DNA of 64,000 nucleotides from Nymphaea colorata (GCF_008831285.2 NC_045147.1:11783427-11847426), one strand, 5' to 3'; shown: positions 24,688 to 36,793, numbered from the stretch's first letter. A program made the numbers and translations. Notes: generated from the letters alone by a model not told the origin.

Positions 24688-25370
24688 TTTCCTGGTTATT
24701 TGGTTTGGTTGTGTTTGTTTCATCATGGATTTAGATCACTAGTGATATAAGATTTAGGATTTTAGATACATGGATTTAATGTCAGACTTTCCCACCATAT
24801 GACCTTAGTTTTTAACATGTAGCATGAATCTAAATTCTCTCAAAGAACACCTTTTCATGCACGCAACCTAATGCCTACTTCAATCCACAGTATACAAATC
24901 TCTCAAGGATTTATATTTCGCATCGCCTTAAGCGAGTGCCTTGACATATTATATTGTCATCCCATGAACTTGGGGTTTGTGTTTCAAGAAAACGAAAGCA
25001 CTTGCTTTACGAAGACATTGAAACCATTACTTTTCGAGCAGGAAAACTGGGTCACTCATCACTGGTTTATGCTCACCTGGCCAAGAAGAGTAGAAAATTT
25101 GGAGATAAAAGGCATTTTAAAGTTCAAGAACCATGAGAATCTAATACATTGGTCACGAATTTAATGCTTTAGAAAATTTAGCAATACTCGTTTTTCTCTC
25201 AACTTTTCTTTACTTGTTCTTTTCTTTTGTTTTCGCATTTGGCTCACCTTAAGGAGTAGTCTCTGCAATGAGATGAAGGTTACTACTGTTCAACAATGCC
25301 AGTTCTACTGAACAACCACTTGTTTCCCTGCTTTGTTATTAGGTTACAAACTCAAATGAAGTGATTGCTT

Positions 25371-25413
<43 letters not shown>

Positions 25414-26316
25414 GTCTGTTTTATGTTTCTTTTGGATTTTGGTTTGCTTGGGGTTCCTTGTACACCCTACCCTCTTCGAGTTGTAGCTCCCCTCCAACTT
25501 CCTCTTGAAAGTGGAGATTTTGGCAATGTTGAGTACCTTTCTTTCTCTCTCTCTCCAACTGATGGGTAGTGCAATCAGTCTAGTGTTTGTAGTCACGTCT
25601 TCAGTTCGATTCCTAGAAAGCACGGTCTTTTGACCGACAAAGTGTTCAATTATATTTGTCCCGCTAGAAAGGAAAAACAGAAAAAAAAGTTGAGCTGAGT
25701 TCAAACTTTATTCCTCAAATGGTGAGAGAAGTAAGTACGCACGTAACTAAGAGTGGACTCCACAAACTGTAGTTTTACTTTTACAACAGTGAAAACTCAA
25801 CTCTTACCATGATTGCCTCCCTCCATGAAGCAGTGAAATTCATTAAAGATTGCCATCATCTTCTTCTCTTCCCCTTATTTCTCCATTGCAGACTTCAGCA
25901 AAGCAGGTATTTGTCAAGGACACGCCTGCTGATCCCTTCTCCTCAACCCTCGGCCTGCCCTCAAATCCGTAAAATGTTAAAAACATACTCATGTACATGT
26001 ACAGTAAGAATGTCAATGAATTGGATTCAGATGGGATATCCAATTAAACTGCCTCAAATTGGATCTTGGTAGTGGATTCAAAAATGAGATTCAGATATGA
26101 TATAACACTTTTTGAATTCGTATTTGAATCCAAATATATCAACATCTCATAAATGGGATATGGTAACCGACACATCTTCTCCGGATCGAATCCGCTAACA
26201 CCCCCATTATTTAGATTCTGATCTGACTTTTGGTAATTGACCCACAAAACGTCAGTTCGGTTCAGCTCTGGCCAGAAGCACAGCCACATACGGGAACACT
26301 ACCCACTACAGAAAAA
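24688..26316. other. Gene-free region
   Basis: No gene recognised. It contains the (TC)n tract listed separately and a possible tRNA-like head at 25558-25616. 'ttggattcaga'-type words of decayed repeats occur near 26010-26260. Confidence 0.45.
25374..25412. repeat. (TC)n microsatellite, interrupted
   Basis: About 39 bases of TC dinucleotide with one TTC interruption, in non-coding DNA. Confidence 0.9.
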
Positions 26317-26482
26317 TTTTCTAGCTCCACCAGTGGCTCTAGCCCCACCAAAAGTGCCCTCTAACAACAGTGGCGGAGCCACATATAGGCTGGTGTGGGT
26401 TTTCTAGGTCCATCACTGGCTCTAGCCCCACCAAAAGTGCCCTCTAACAACAGTGGCGGAGCCACATATAGGCTGGTGTGGG
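26317..26482. repeat. 83-bp tandem duplication spanning a MITE end and its flank
   Basis: The unit beginning TTTTCTAG(C/G)TCCA occurs at 26317 and 26400, differing at only a few positions. Each unit contains about 51 bp of flanking DNA, ending CCCTCTAACAA, plus the first 32 bp of the adjacent MITE (CAGTGGCGGAGCCACATATA...). The duplication therefore happened after the MITE inserted. Confidence 0.88.
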
Positions 26483-26630
26483 CAGTTGCCTACACCAGCT
26501 TCTTAATTTTCTTTCATTTTTACATTAAGATAATTTAATATTTACTTTTGTTATACATGTAAGTGCCTCTTTAAGTAAGCAAGTCTGTGAATCACTGCTT
26601 CTCCAAAAAAAAATTTTAGCTCGGCCACTG
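26451..26630. mobile_element. 180-bp hAT-type MITE
   Basis: The left end CAGTGGCGGAGC and the inverted right end CAGTGGCCGAGC form terminal repeats with 11 of 12 identical. The flanking 8-mers are TCTAACAA (26443-26450) and TCTAACGA (26631-26638), 7 of 8. CAGTGGCGGAGC-type ends are common among plant hAT derivatives. The interior is AT-rich and non-coding. Confidence 0.75.
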
Positions 26631-26940
26631 TCTAACGATGAGCTGATGATCTGTTCCTCTATCCTTAGTGATGAGTTGGACAAAGTTGCGTATATCTTCA
26701 AGCCTTTACTCCGCTTTTTAGAGTACAGTTGGGAAGGGCAACTTTTGAGCACATGCTGGCAATCAATTCGCACGTCTTTTTCTTTCTATGTATTGACAAT
26801 GGCATGTAAGCTGGAAGGCACAGACTTGCCCTTTTCTGGATATCTGTCGGTTCCCAACCACAGCACTTAAAAACTTTAGGTCCCTTTGTAATGCTTGTCA
26901 GAGATACCAGTTGATGAAGGAAAGAATTTTCATCCAAACG
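26631..26940. other. Stretch between the MITE and the plastid-derived fragment
   Basis: Ordinary AT-rich DNA. It may be part of the insertion that carries the rpoC2 fragment, but I see no recognisable plastid sequence in it. Confidence 0.35.
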
Positions 26941-27300
26941 CTATGAGGTCGCGTATTAGCCAACCATATATATCTAGGTTTACGATGCATTGCTGCCAGA
27001 AATCAAGATATTGTCAATCGATTCAGGCGCAGCCAATATATATTCGAACTCCCTTCACTTGCCTAAGTGCATCTTGGATCTGTCGATTATGTTATGGTCG
27101 GAGTCCTACTTATGTTGAACTTGCTGGTCAATTCATTGGAGAACCAGGGACTTTAAGTACTTTTCATACCAGTGAAGTATTCACGGGTGGGTGGTACTGC
27201 AGAAGAACTTGTACGAGCTCATTCTATTGGAACAATCAAATTCAATGAGGATTTGGCTCATCCTATAGAAGATAGTTGTGGATATCTACGTTCAAATCAG
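26941..27300 (+). pseudogene. rpoC2: Decayed plastid rpoC2 fragment in the nuclear genome (NUPT)
   Basis: Frame-shifting translations give hallmark blocks of the plastid RNA polymerase beta'' subunit in the correct order: [14 protein letters not shown], then GEPGT, TFHT, VFTGG, and finally [10 protein letters not shown] followed by a DIYVQI-like block. Upstream, [11 protein letters not shown] also fits. In intact rpoC2 the blocks are joined by residues missing here, so several small deletions have removed pieces, and frame breaks occur, for example at the VFTGG/GGTAEE junction. No function is expected. Nucleotide similarity is strongest around 27050-27110. It is a nuclear insertion because it is flanked by MITEs and nuclear repeats. 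Its age is moderate to old given the number of changes. The outer limits are approximate. Confidence 0.88.
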
Positions 27301-30300
27301 CAGACTGTCTCATGTATTGAATCGAGCAGTGTGTTTGATCGCACCGGATGCAGGAAAAGAGTTTGAGCTCCGGAGAGTGCTTTCCAAGAATGCCTCAGAT
27401 TTATGTAAACCAAGAATTCGTGGTGGACTTGATTTTGGTGAAAGGATCATGTTCATTAAGCAAGATATGAATGTTGGCGTCTCTTTATTGGAGAACATAT
27501 TTAAGGACCGATAAGTTACGGTGGAAAACGACCGGCATAGTCATGAATGTATATAACGTGAAGCAATTTCTTATGCGAGAGAAAGAGATTGTTGCCTTGT
27601 TGGTACTTAAAATAAATCTGGTCCGCCGGATTTATAAGGAACGCATATCCAATTATTCATGAGATTAGAGTCCGCTACAACCTTTACTGAGACCGACAAC
27701 TCGTATTTGGATCTGGATTTTCAGTTAGAATTGGACCGGATGCAAATCCAATAACTTCAAACCCGACGTTTGATTTATGTGTACTAACTGGTTTGCATCT
27801 TCATGGGATCCCAGCTGGATATTAGGTTCGGGTCCACTATTTGGTTTTGATTATCTGCGTCCATTAGGAAATGGATCCAAATTTTTTTAGCAGATCCAGC
27901 TAAACGAATTTGAATTTGAGTCGATCCATATCCAACTCACCATATTGTTAACTAATTTTGGATCTGACCCGATTGCACCTCATACTCGCGAAAGAAGTCG
28001 CAATCCAACCTCCAAGGTTTTCCGGCAGAGGCATAGGGAGGCGTGGGCACTTGCCCACATAAAATGACAAAAATAATACTTATTTTCATATGGGTACGTC
28101 AAGATTGTATTTTATATTTATATATTTCTGTTCTCTAAAAATCTAAAATTTCTGACTCTGCCCCTTCTCTTTCTCTCCGGTAAGGACTTAAGTCGGTGCC
28201 GGCAGTCTTGGCCGGGCCGACAATGTCGGTGCTGGATCTTGAACCAGATCTATAAAAACAGAGAGCCTCCCATCCTCTTCTTCAAAACTTTAAAGATTTA
28301 GTGCTGATGAGTTCAAATTCTATGATCATTTCAAGCTGGTCCAGTCTGCCACATTAATGGCTGACAGGCCTTTATGAGAATTCATACATAAATGAAAATG
28401 GACATTTTCCTTTCTTTTCGATAAGCATGCTGGAGTTGGTCGGACCTCTACGTGTAAAACCGAATCGAAAAGAATTTTCCATGGAGAATAAAGAACATGA
28501 GAATATTAAATATGAGGTTATTATTATATCTTCATGATTCGGAAATATAATGTTCTAGTCTTGGCAAACTTCCGCTTTCATATCAAGTGAATAAGTAAGC
28601 ATAGTAACACAACAGTCTGTTACTATTCTTATTGTTAAACAAACCCTAAAAGCATCACAAAGTTTCTAAGATTCTAAAAAAAACTAGTGTTCATTTAATT
28701 AGCAGGGGCGTTACGCCGATTTGGAAAGCAAACCTTGTTCAGGTTCAACTCATGTGCTTAATATGTATGTTTGTTTCGTTTGCTTTTCAAAGTTTACGTC
28801 TAAATTTTCACTTTAATTTGAAATATTTATGATAGACATCTTGTAAATAAACATATAAACTTATTCACGATTATAGTCTAACTCGCATGTGGTCTCTTGA
28901 TGACGAAGAAGAAAAAGTCCCATACTCGTGTAAGTGCAATTATGTTATCTAAGAATAAGCGGCGCAGTTAGTGCATGAAGCGTAAAATGATCATTTGGCA
29001 ATTGGAACACCAGGGAGTGTTATATGAATTCGAGAAAATTTAACTAAGTGTCCATGAATCCACCCTAATCTTTAGGACATACTCACAAATATATAAATAA
29101 TAAAAATTATTCAAAAAATATCAATATAAACCTTAATCGACATGTTGACTTTTCTTTATTAATGTCGAACACGAAATGAGTTTGCAAGTTGGACTTTTGA
29201 GGCTTCGACTTTACATCTCTGGACGAGTTGTACTCGCCTTCAAACATGCCCATGGGAAACACATTCTTTTCCTGAAAATGAATCTCTTTAACGATCTGGG
29301 ATGAACCTTTGTTTGGGATATGGATGAAAATCCCTACCCCACTGATCCCCAAGATTAAAATTCTAAGATCATAATCACACAGAATTTTTAATCCTGCTAC
29401 TGTCAAACACCACCTTAGGATCACCACCGGGAAGCATGTGGTCATTTTCAATCTTTCTTGGCATCAATATAGAGAGAAATGCTAAAACATAAAGAAACTT
29501 TTGAGAATCCATTTCTGAACAAGTCAGGCCAGATATTTGTCTCAGCTTTCTTGCAGCTTTGAACCCTAATTTAAGTCTGGGCCTGACTGATATCGAGATC
29601 TTTTTCTCATTTAAATGTTGTTAAATGGATCCAAACTCGGGCCCATAAGCTGATGGTTGAGACGAGAAACAGTAAACAATGCGTCCTGTTTTGTTTGAGG
29701 CTCACTACTGACCGGACATTTAATGCCGGAGTTCGGGTCCGATAGGACTAAGCGTGTCGGGAATCGAATACTCTACAAGAAAAATCGGCAAGATCCGCAC
29801 CGACTACCCCACTTTGCACTCCTCAACACAACTCAACGGTCGAATAAGATGCCAACGCCTCATTTTACACCAGTTTAAAGAACCATGTTCCGTTTATAGG
29901 CCTGCTTTTTCTCCAAAATCACAAAAAGGAGCCTACCATTTTCTGATTTTTGGATACAGTCCCCTAACATGGGGGGAGCCGTGCTTTCATTTCAGGGGCA
30001 TTTTCTTAATTTCATAATGAATGAGTTTCGGGTCGTCCTACTTTTATTAGGGAAAGTCTTTTATTTAATAACTAATAAATACATTTTAGTCATTTTCCAC
30101 AACACATAAGTCTCTTGTACGTAGGCATAAAACATAACATATTTTGGTGAATTGAAGAGTATTCCCACTACATGAGTGAAAGCCGAAATCTTCTTCTTTC
30201 CTTTCATCTTTGAAACTTTGATTGATGTTTTGTTATGTTTCAATTTATATATAGATAAAAAATTGATGTTTTCGGATTGAAGCAAAATAAAAAAGAAAAG

Positions 30301-31092
30301 GTTTATGTTTAGAATTATGGCACAAAGAGTTTGATAAGTCAATGAAAAATTTCAAAATAACAACAAAATGCCGGACTTTATTTTTTCATATTTGTTTCAC
30401 AACAGATTTCAAATATGTGGTGAGCTGAGATCTCTAAGATCTCAAATCCATGGATTTGAAATTATACCTCTCCTTCTCAATCCAATGTTGAATTAATTTA
30501 AAATCCATATCCATGGTACCGAGATACTAACTGGCAAATTATTTTCACACATCCGTTGAAAATTAGAATCACATGAACTATAAGCAAAAGTACGTCAGTA
30601 CCATATAGTTTTTATTGAAAAATATATATTTTATTGAAAAAAATAATAACTTATTAATAAAAAAATGATATATAAAAATAACTGCTGGGAACACCTAGTT
30701 GCAGGGCCCAGGGAACAGGTCAAACAGGAAAATCCAACCGAGTTTCTCAACCGAATCTTCCACCGTCCAAACGCCTACGATCTCGTTGCCTGCAGTAAAT
30801 ATCGACCCTTCGATTCCCCTTCCACTTATCTCTAGTCTTCCCCCAACTTTTCTTTTCTCCTTTTTAACCTTTCGCCTTCTTCTCCACTCCTTACTTTTTG
30901 CCCCACCACCTGACCGTACTCTTTTAACTCAACCATGGTTCCCCTTTTCCAACCACGGTTTAACCATGTTAAACCCTACTCCCATTTATCACCTCCATCT
31001 CCCTTCGGCTTCCCACTGCCATCGACCTCACAGTGGCAGTAGTAACAGAGAGAGAAGGGGGGAAAGGGAGAAGCAGAGGGAGGGGAACAGAA
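27301..31092. other. Gene-free region up to the FLA gene
   Basis: The 27301-27660 part is fairly open in several frames, but no protein family was recognised. Further on are decayed 'ggatccaaattt'-type repeats (27700-27990) and a fragment with 'gactctgcccc' at its right end (28020-28165). AT-rich DNA follows. The last ~400 bp, with C/T-rich stretches at 30830-30920, probably contain the FLA promoter and leader. Confidence 0.45.
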
Positions 31093-32352
31093 ATGGCGTG
31101 TCGTTTGTCTCTGATGATAGTCCTCGTGGCGGCGGCGGTGGCGGCCGTCGCCGGCCACAACATTACCGAGATGCTGGCGTCGTCGCCGGAGTACAGCCTC
31201 TACAACGACGCCCTGACGCGGACGAAGTTGGCCGACGAGATCAACAGCCGGACGACCATCACCGTCCTGGTGCTTCCCAACGCCGTCATGTCCTCCCTCC
31301 TCGCCAAGAACCCCCTCCCCGTTGTCAAGAACGTGCTGAGCCTCCTGGTTCTGCTCGACTACTACGACGAGAAGAAGCTCCATGACATCTCCAAAGGGAC
31401 CACCTTGAGCACCACCGTCTACCAGACCACCGGTCAGCCGGAGGGCAACCTCGGCTTCGTCAACATTACCGACCTCCGCGGAGGCAAGGTCGGTTTCGGC
31501 TCCGCCGCGCCAGGCTCTCCCTTGGACTCCACCTTCACCAAGAGCGTCAAGCAGATACCGTATAACATCTCCGTGCTGGAGGTGAGCGCTCCCATTATTG
31601 CTCCCGGAGTTCTCTCTGCTCCGGCGCCGAGTGCCGCCGACCTCAACATCACCACCCTGTTGGTGAAGGCCGGCTGCAAGATGTTCGCTGACATGCTTGC
31701 CAGCACTGGCGTTCTGAAGACGTACCAGAGTGCGGCCGCTAAGGGGCTTACCCTGTTCGCCCCGTCCGACGACGCCTTCAAGGGCGCCGGCGTCCCCGAC
31801 TTCAGCAAGCTCACTAGCGCCGAACTCGTGTCGTTGCTTGAGTACCACGCTGTGGCTGAGTACAAGCCCATCGGCTCCCTGAAGACCACGTCCGGTAACA
31901 TCACCACTCTCGCCACTAGCGGCGCTGGCAAGTACGGCCTCACTGTATCTTCCGCAGGGGACGCTGTTACCCTCTCCACCGGCGTCGACAGCTCCCGGAT
32001 ATCCGGCACCGTTGTCGACGACACTCCACTTGTCATATTCACCGTCGACAAGATACTTCTTCCCGTAGAGCTCTTCGCCGCCACGCCGGCCCCTGCCCCT
32101 TCTCCTTCTTCGGCCCCCTCACCCAGCCCTGCTTCTGCTTCCGCCCCGGCACCGGAATCTGCGAGCGCCCCCGCCTCGGTGGCGTCGCCCCCTGCTCCTC
32201 CTGCTGGGCCTGCGGAGGCGCCGGCGGCCTCGTCCCCGGAGATCTCGTCGAACGGCACGTCGGCGAACGCTTCATCGTCCCCGTTGGCGCACGCCGTGCC
32301 GCGTCTCGTGCTTGCCGGGTCCATCCTCTCCGCATTGGCGTCTCTGCTTTAG
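31093..32352 (+). CDS. FLA: Fasciclin-like arabinogalactan protein, FLA8/FLA10-like
   Basis: A single exon encodes 419 residues. A signal peptide (about 1-21, hydrophobic [15 protein letters not shown]) is followed by fasciclin domain 1 (about 22-165, starting [12 protein letters not shown], with [18 protein letters not shown]). A short Pro/Ala AGP stretch (about 172-185) leads to fasciclin domain 2 (about 188-335, H1 motif [10 protein letters not shown] and YH motif EYHAV). A Pro/Ala/Ser arabinogalactan region ([13 protein letters not shown]...) and a C-terminal hydrophobic tail complete it; the tail fits a GPI-anchor signal. Several NXS/T sites are present. Such proteins sit at the outer plasma membrane and cell wall and act in adhesion and wall assembly. 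I chose the ATG at 31093 because the signal peptide starts there; the in-frame ATG 60 bp upstream would add a charged, non-secretory leader. Third codon positions are strikingly G/C, unlike the AT-rich surroundings. Large open frames on the opposite strand are by-products of that bias. Confidence 0.95.
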   Translation: MACRLSLMIVLVAAAVAAVAGHNITEMLASSPEYSLYNDALTRTKLADEINSRTTITVLVLPNAVMSSLLAKNPLPVVKNVLSLLVLLDYYDEKKLHDISKGTTLSTTVYQTTGQPEGNLGFVNITDLRGGKVGFGSAAPGSPLDSTFTKSVKQIPYNISVLEVSAPIIAPGVLSAPAPSAADLNITTLLVKAGCKMFADMLASTGVLKTYQSAAAKGLTLFAPSDDAFKGAGVPDFSKLTSAELVSLLEYHAVAEYKPIGSLKTTSGNITTLATSGAGKYGLTVSSAGDAVTLSTGVDSSRISGTVVDDTPLVIFTVDKILLPVELFAATPAPAPSPSSAPSPSPASASAPAPESASAPASVASPPAPPAGPAEAPAASSPEISSNGTSANASSSPLAHAVPRLVLAGSILSALASLL

Positions 32353-35237
32353 TCTGAGACGTAAGTGTAGTTGGTGGAGAAAGGGAAAGAGATGGCCTCT
32401 CTTTCTCGTTCTCTCTCTCTACAGGGTTTCGTTGTTATAATCTTTCACTTTGTTTCTGATTTTTCCTTCCTTTTTTTTTGGGTCTCAGTATTTGGTGGGA
32501 GCGTTCTTTTGTGCATTTGAGATGATGGGTATGATTTCTTTGTGTATTCTTAGATTGTTAATTTTCAGAGCTTGTCTTCTACCATCTTCCCTGCCTTCTC
32601 TGTGTTCTGCCCGGCATTTCCTCTCCCTGTATCTTGCATATATTTTCGTTTGTTGCTCTAATGCTTCGTCTCCTTTCACTCTTCCAAGAGAGAGAGAGAG
32701 AGCATTCAAACAAGGGTGAAAGTAAAGACGGTAAAAGATTGTGAAGGGGTGGTTTCTGCGCGGCTTTGTTGAATTCTATCCGTTTGTTTATTCATAGCTT
32801 CTTTGGAATAAACGCATCCTTAATCAATGCAATGCACGAGAGAGAGAGAGATTAATTGGTGGGGGCATAGAACGGCTTTGTGGTTGTCAAGAGAGGGCAG
32901 CAGCGTCTCTCAGTGGGGGCAGTCATGTGCCGAAGGTACCTGCAGAAGTTGCAGGTTTTTTAATGGGAGGTGTTTCTCTTGTCTGGCTCTTTCGATCGTT
33001 CCAGATATCTATCTATGTCTCTCTCTCTCTGCTCTCTTATTTTAACCAGAGAGAGAGAATGAACCACAGGAGAGAGAGAGAAATCCACAAAGAGACAGAG
33101 ATAGCGGTCCCCAAGCTCTCTTTATAAGTTCAATTTTTTTCACTGTTGTGTGATGCTATTTCAGTGGCACCAAGGAAGAAGAAGCACACCAGCCTGGATC
33201 TTGTAAAGATGGGGCCCTGGTTTTTCCTTTTCTATAAGGCCCCCGATCATGGACATCAGTCTCTTTCAAGACAACCATTGTTCTATCTCGGTTTTCTTTA
33301 TGGAGGATCTAATCATATAAACAATCAAATAAGAAACGCAGAAAACCACAGCCGATCATCTTGTCTGCTTTCGCAGTATCTGATTCTCTGTTTTCTTAGT
33401 TGTATTATATTTGGTTCTCTTACCTGAAAGATCTTGTGCAAAGTAGCCTTTGGATCTTTATATATGAAGTTACTGTAGAATCATTGAACCTGTAATGTCT
33501 CGTACCTGTCAGTTTCTAAAGTGTTAGGATTTGTGTGAGCCGGATCGACCAAGTCCTTTATATGTTTAGTTCAAAGGATCTGATTCCAGTTCTTCCGGAC
33601 TCAACTGAAAATTTTCGTTCACTTTAGTGAGAGAAAATGAAGCACATAAAATAAAGGTTTCCGTTCGCGTAATTCATACCATCTTAATTGAAGTCGATTG
33701 CCATGGAAACCGGCGTGGTGGTACTGAATTATTGATTGGTCCGTGCTGCCTTCGAGGCGGATGGGGTTCGTTTTCCTCAGGCGCCTCGGCAGACGAAGAA
33801 TCTACGAAGCACGTAGAAAGCACGCGTTAGAGAGAGAGAGAAAGAGATGGCGGGCCTTGTAACGGCTCTCTGTTCAAGGAACTGTGAGGCCAGGCGGCAG
33901 CCCTTCTTCATCCCCATGGAAGCAGGAGGATCACCAGCTTCTTTTGTCTCCGTCTCTCTTTTCTTTGTCTAATTTGCAATAATTTTTGCAACTTTGTCAG
34001 AAACGAGCGGCCGTTCATCGCCAGAATCGGCGGTTGGCTTTATGCGGGAAAGACTGTCGGCAGAAAGAACCAATCGTCTAAAGAAAGGAGCTGAACATAT
34101 AAATTATCAACTCGTATCTAGAAAAGGCTTTCCTTTTCTTTACAAATTTCATTCTTTTAAACCAAAGTGAAACCTTCTTTACTTTATTTTTTAAATGGAA
34201 TTCGCATATTTACATTGGAGATGTAATTCGCATAAATAAAGTAAAATTTATATAGGGTCCAATGCAACCGAACAAATAAATTTCAAGTCGAAAATGAAGA
34301 AACAAGTGAAAGGCGTTCGTGCTCCCTCGCCTGGCTTGGTTATAGAAAAGCTTAAAATTTAGTTTTAGACATATTGTCACAAAAAATGTGTATGAATTTA
34401 TACGGTGAAAATTTTTTCCGAGTATAATATGGTAAAATTATATATTTTTTCACATTTAATACGGCTGATGCTGTTTTGGCATATTACCCATCTTTTTTCA
34501 AGAGGTTTAGGGACTAACTACATTATTAATAATTGTTAGAAGTCAAGACTTCTAACAATTAGATATTTTGGTATTAACTTTTAACAAACTTAGACACCCT
34601 GAAAACTTAGTCAACTTTAAATTGATTGTTTAAAGGGAGAAATCATGAGAGGTGTCATAAAAATAGATTTAATGAATGAACAAATGGGCCCTGAAGGGGC
34701 ATAGCTCAAACTTGTTAATTTAGGGCGTATTATGCGGCGCGTCTTTAGTTTGAACTTGCATGAGAGCCAATGGGTCCTACGTGTAAGTTGAAGCATGTGT
34801 AAAATGTCGCCATTAAGTACTCGCTTCAATCCCGAGGACAAGGAGAAAGAAGGGGAGAGGGTTTTGGTTCTAGTCCGAATTGTAGGATTTATCATCGTGC
34901 TCACTGGGCATGGACAAATTGAATTAGTGGCAAGTCGATTTGATTGATCGCCACATTACATTTAGTTTTTAGTTTTACTTTTAAAATACTCTAAAAGTAT
35001 TTTAAGTTTTAGTTATTATTTAATCATATTTTTATTTTTTTTAAATATGCGCACTTGTTTCATATCTGCTTCATTTATTGATGAATGTACTTATACTACC
35101 AAGGTCGGTTTTATTCAGGAATGATCAATCCTTTCCCAGATAACAGAAAAGAAATGTCAAAATTTGAGAAAATGGTAGACTAAGCATCCTAACAGTAACA
35201 GGCCAGATTGCTTAACTAATCCATGAAGCACTACTAT

Positions 35238-35240
<3 letters not shown>
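32353..35240. other. FLA 3' region and gene-free DNA
   Basis: The first ~470 bp are probably FLA 3' untranslated region, with CT and GA runs. GA-rich tracts recur to 33080 and near 33830. A 41-codon ATG frame at 33847-33972 in a GC-richer patch is discussed as a finding but not called as a gene. The remainder is AT-rich without recognisable exons. Confidence 0.45.
32807..32812 (+). terminator. Candidate polyadenylation signal for FLA
   Basis: AATAAA lies 455 bp beyond the FLA stop, followed by 'caatgcaatgca'. It is the clearest canonical signal downstream of the gene. Plant signals are loose, so an earlier site is possible. Confidence 0.4.

Positions 35241-35296
<56 letters not shown>
35241..35296. 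repeat. (CT)28 microsatellite
   Basis: 56 uninterrupted bases of CT, then one CTAT interruption. Confidence 0.95.
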
Positions 35297-35302
<6 letters not shown>

Positions 35303-35770
35303 GGGGTAAAAATTTAACATTTTAACTGGGGATATAAATTGTTTGGATATGGGTCAAGATCCAACCGTAACCAAGCTTGACTTGATTGGACTCAATCTTA
35401 TGTAATCCGATTCATAATATATATTTTTTTTAACTGAATTTGAATCTAACTAGCAAAAAATATAGCATTCGTATGTAATTGGATTCAGGTTCTTTTATGA
35501 AATTGCATACCTGCAGACCCAATCTGACTAGTAATCAGATTCATATTTCTGCGCCAGATTTGATTATTGGATTCAAAATTGAATCTGTAATTGGATCTAT
35601 CCGATCCATTTCCATTCGTTCTTGCTCGTCCAACCGTTTAGTACGTGCCAATAGACTATAGTTGTAAGGTCTCATCTGATTATTTGAAATTCTTCAATAG
35701 CAGCGGATGGATCCATCATATTGGTACAATTGTTGGAGATTGACTGCTCACCAGATCAATCATCTTGAAG
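35297..35770. other. Gene-free DNA between microsatellite and MITE
   Basis: AT-rich DNA dominated by 'gattggattcaa'-type words of decayed repeats. No coding signal. Confidence 0.4.
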
Positions 35771-36311
35771 TAGGGTGAACAACGACTCGAGCTTGACTCG
35801 TTAAAGCTCGGCTCGTGAATAAGTTCGAGCTGAGTCATTTGCTTAACGAGTCGAGCTCGAGTTCGCGAGTCGACTCGTTCAAATAATCGAGTTGAGTTTT
35901 AGCTCAACACGTAACTGGCTAACTGTCGAGTTGAGATCAAGCCTTAATCAAGTTTGTCGAGCCTTAATCAAGTCGATATATTGAAACAAGTTTATGAGTT
36001 TGTCGAGCGTTAATCGAGTTGAGCTCGAGCTCAACACGTAACGATGAATTCAAACGAGTTTGCCGAGCTTTAATCGAGTCGAGCTCGTGCTCGAGCTGAA
36101 CCCATAACGATGAATATCGACTATATTCAAACGAGTTTGTTGAGCCTTAATCGAGTCTAGCTCATGCTCAACACTTAACTGCTGAGTCGAGCTCAAGCTG
36201 CTTCCATCGAGCTATTATTGAACTCGAGCGAAGTCGAGCTCGAGGTTTCATTAGTCGACCCGAGTTCAAGCAAACTCAACTCATGCTCGACTCGGCTCGT
36301 GTTCACCCCTA
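35771..36311. mobile_element. 541-bp hAT-type MITE with GAGCTCGA-rich body
   Basis: The left end TAGGGTGAACAACGACTCGA matches the inverted right end TAGGGGTGAACACGAGCCGA, allowing single-base gaps. The flanking 8-mers are TCTTGAAG (35763-35770) and TCTTGGAG (36312-36319), 7 of 8. The body is a dense string of CGAGCTCGA/CGAGTTGAG words with imperfect repeats of 'gagccttaatcgagt'. No transposase frame exists, so it is non-autonomous. It resembles the element at 14860-15530 in style but has different terminal bases. Confidence 0.75.
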
Positions 36312-36491
36312 TCTTGGAGGCTAAGTAAGTTCAGGTCACTCAATCCAATATCCAAAGAGAAACCTTCGACAAGTTCTCCACGCTCATGTGTAAAGTTAAA
36401 ACGATTTTTTGTGGATTTTCAGTCACACCTAAGGATAGACTGAAAACCCTTAAGCCACTGTGAACAATTTTTTCTAGCAATACCTTAAGAG

Positions 36492-36723
36492 GTGGTTGAG
36501 AATAGGAACACTAACACGGTGTTCCATGAATTTATCTCGTTGTTTCATGATTCTACTTTCGAAATGAGCAAAATATATTTTTTAAATACCAAAACTGCCC
36601 CTTTGGGTAATTCAGAGGGGCACCATCCCTTCTTATATGCATTGGTTGCAGCCACATTAAAGTTGAGAGATATGGGATTCGCCGGTGGCATTTAGCCAAA
36701 TTCAAACTCTAGTTGAGTGATTG

Positions 36724-36793
<70 letters not shown>

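Noticed and set aside
30976-32324. Long open frames on the minus strand opposite the FLA gene
   Set aside because: They mirror GC-rich codons of FLA, show no domain and no plausible start or splice context.
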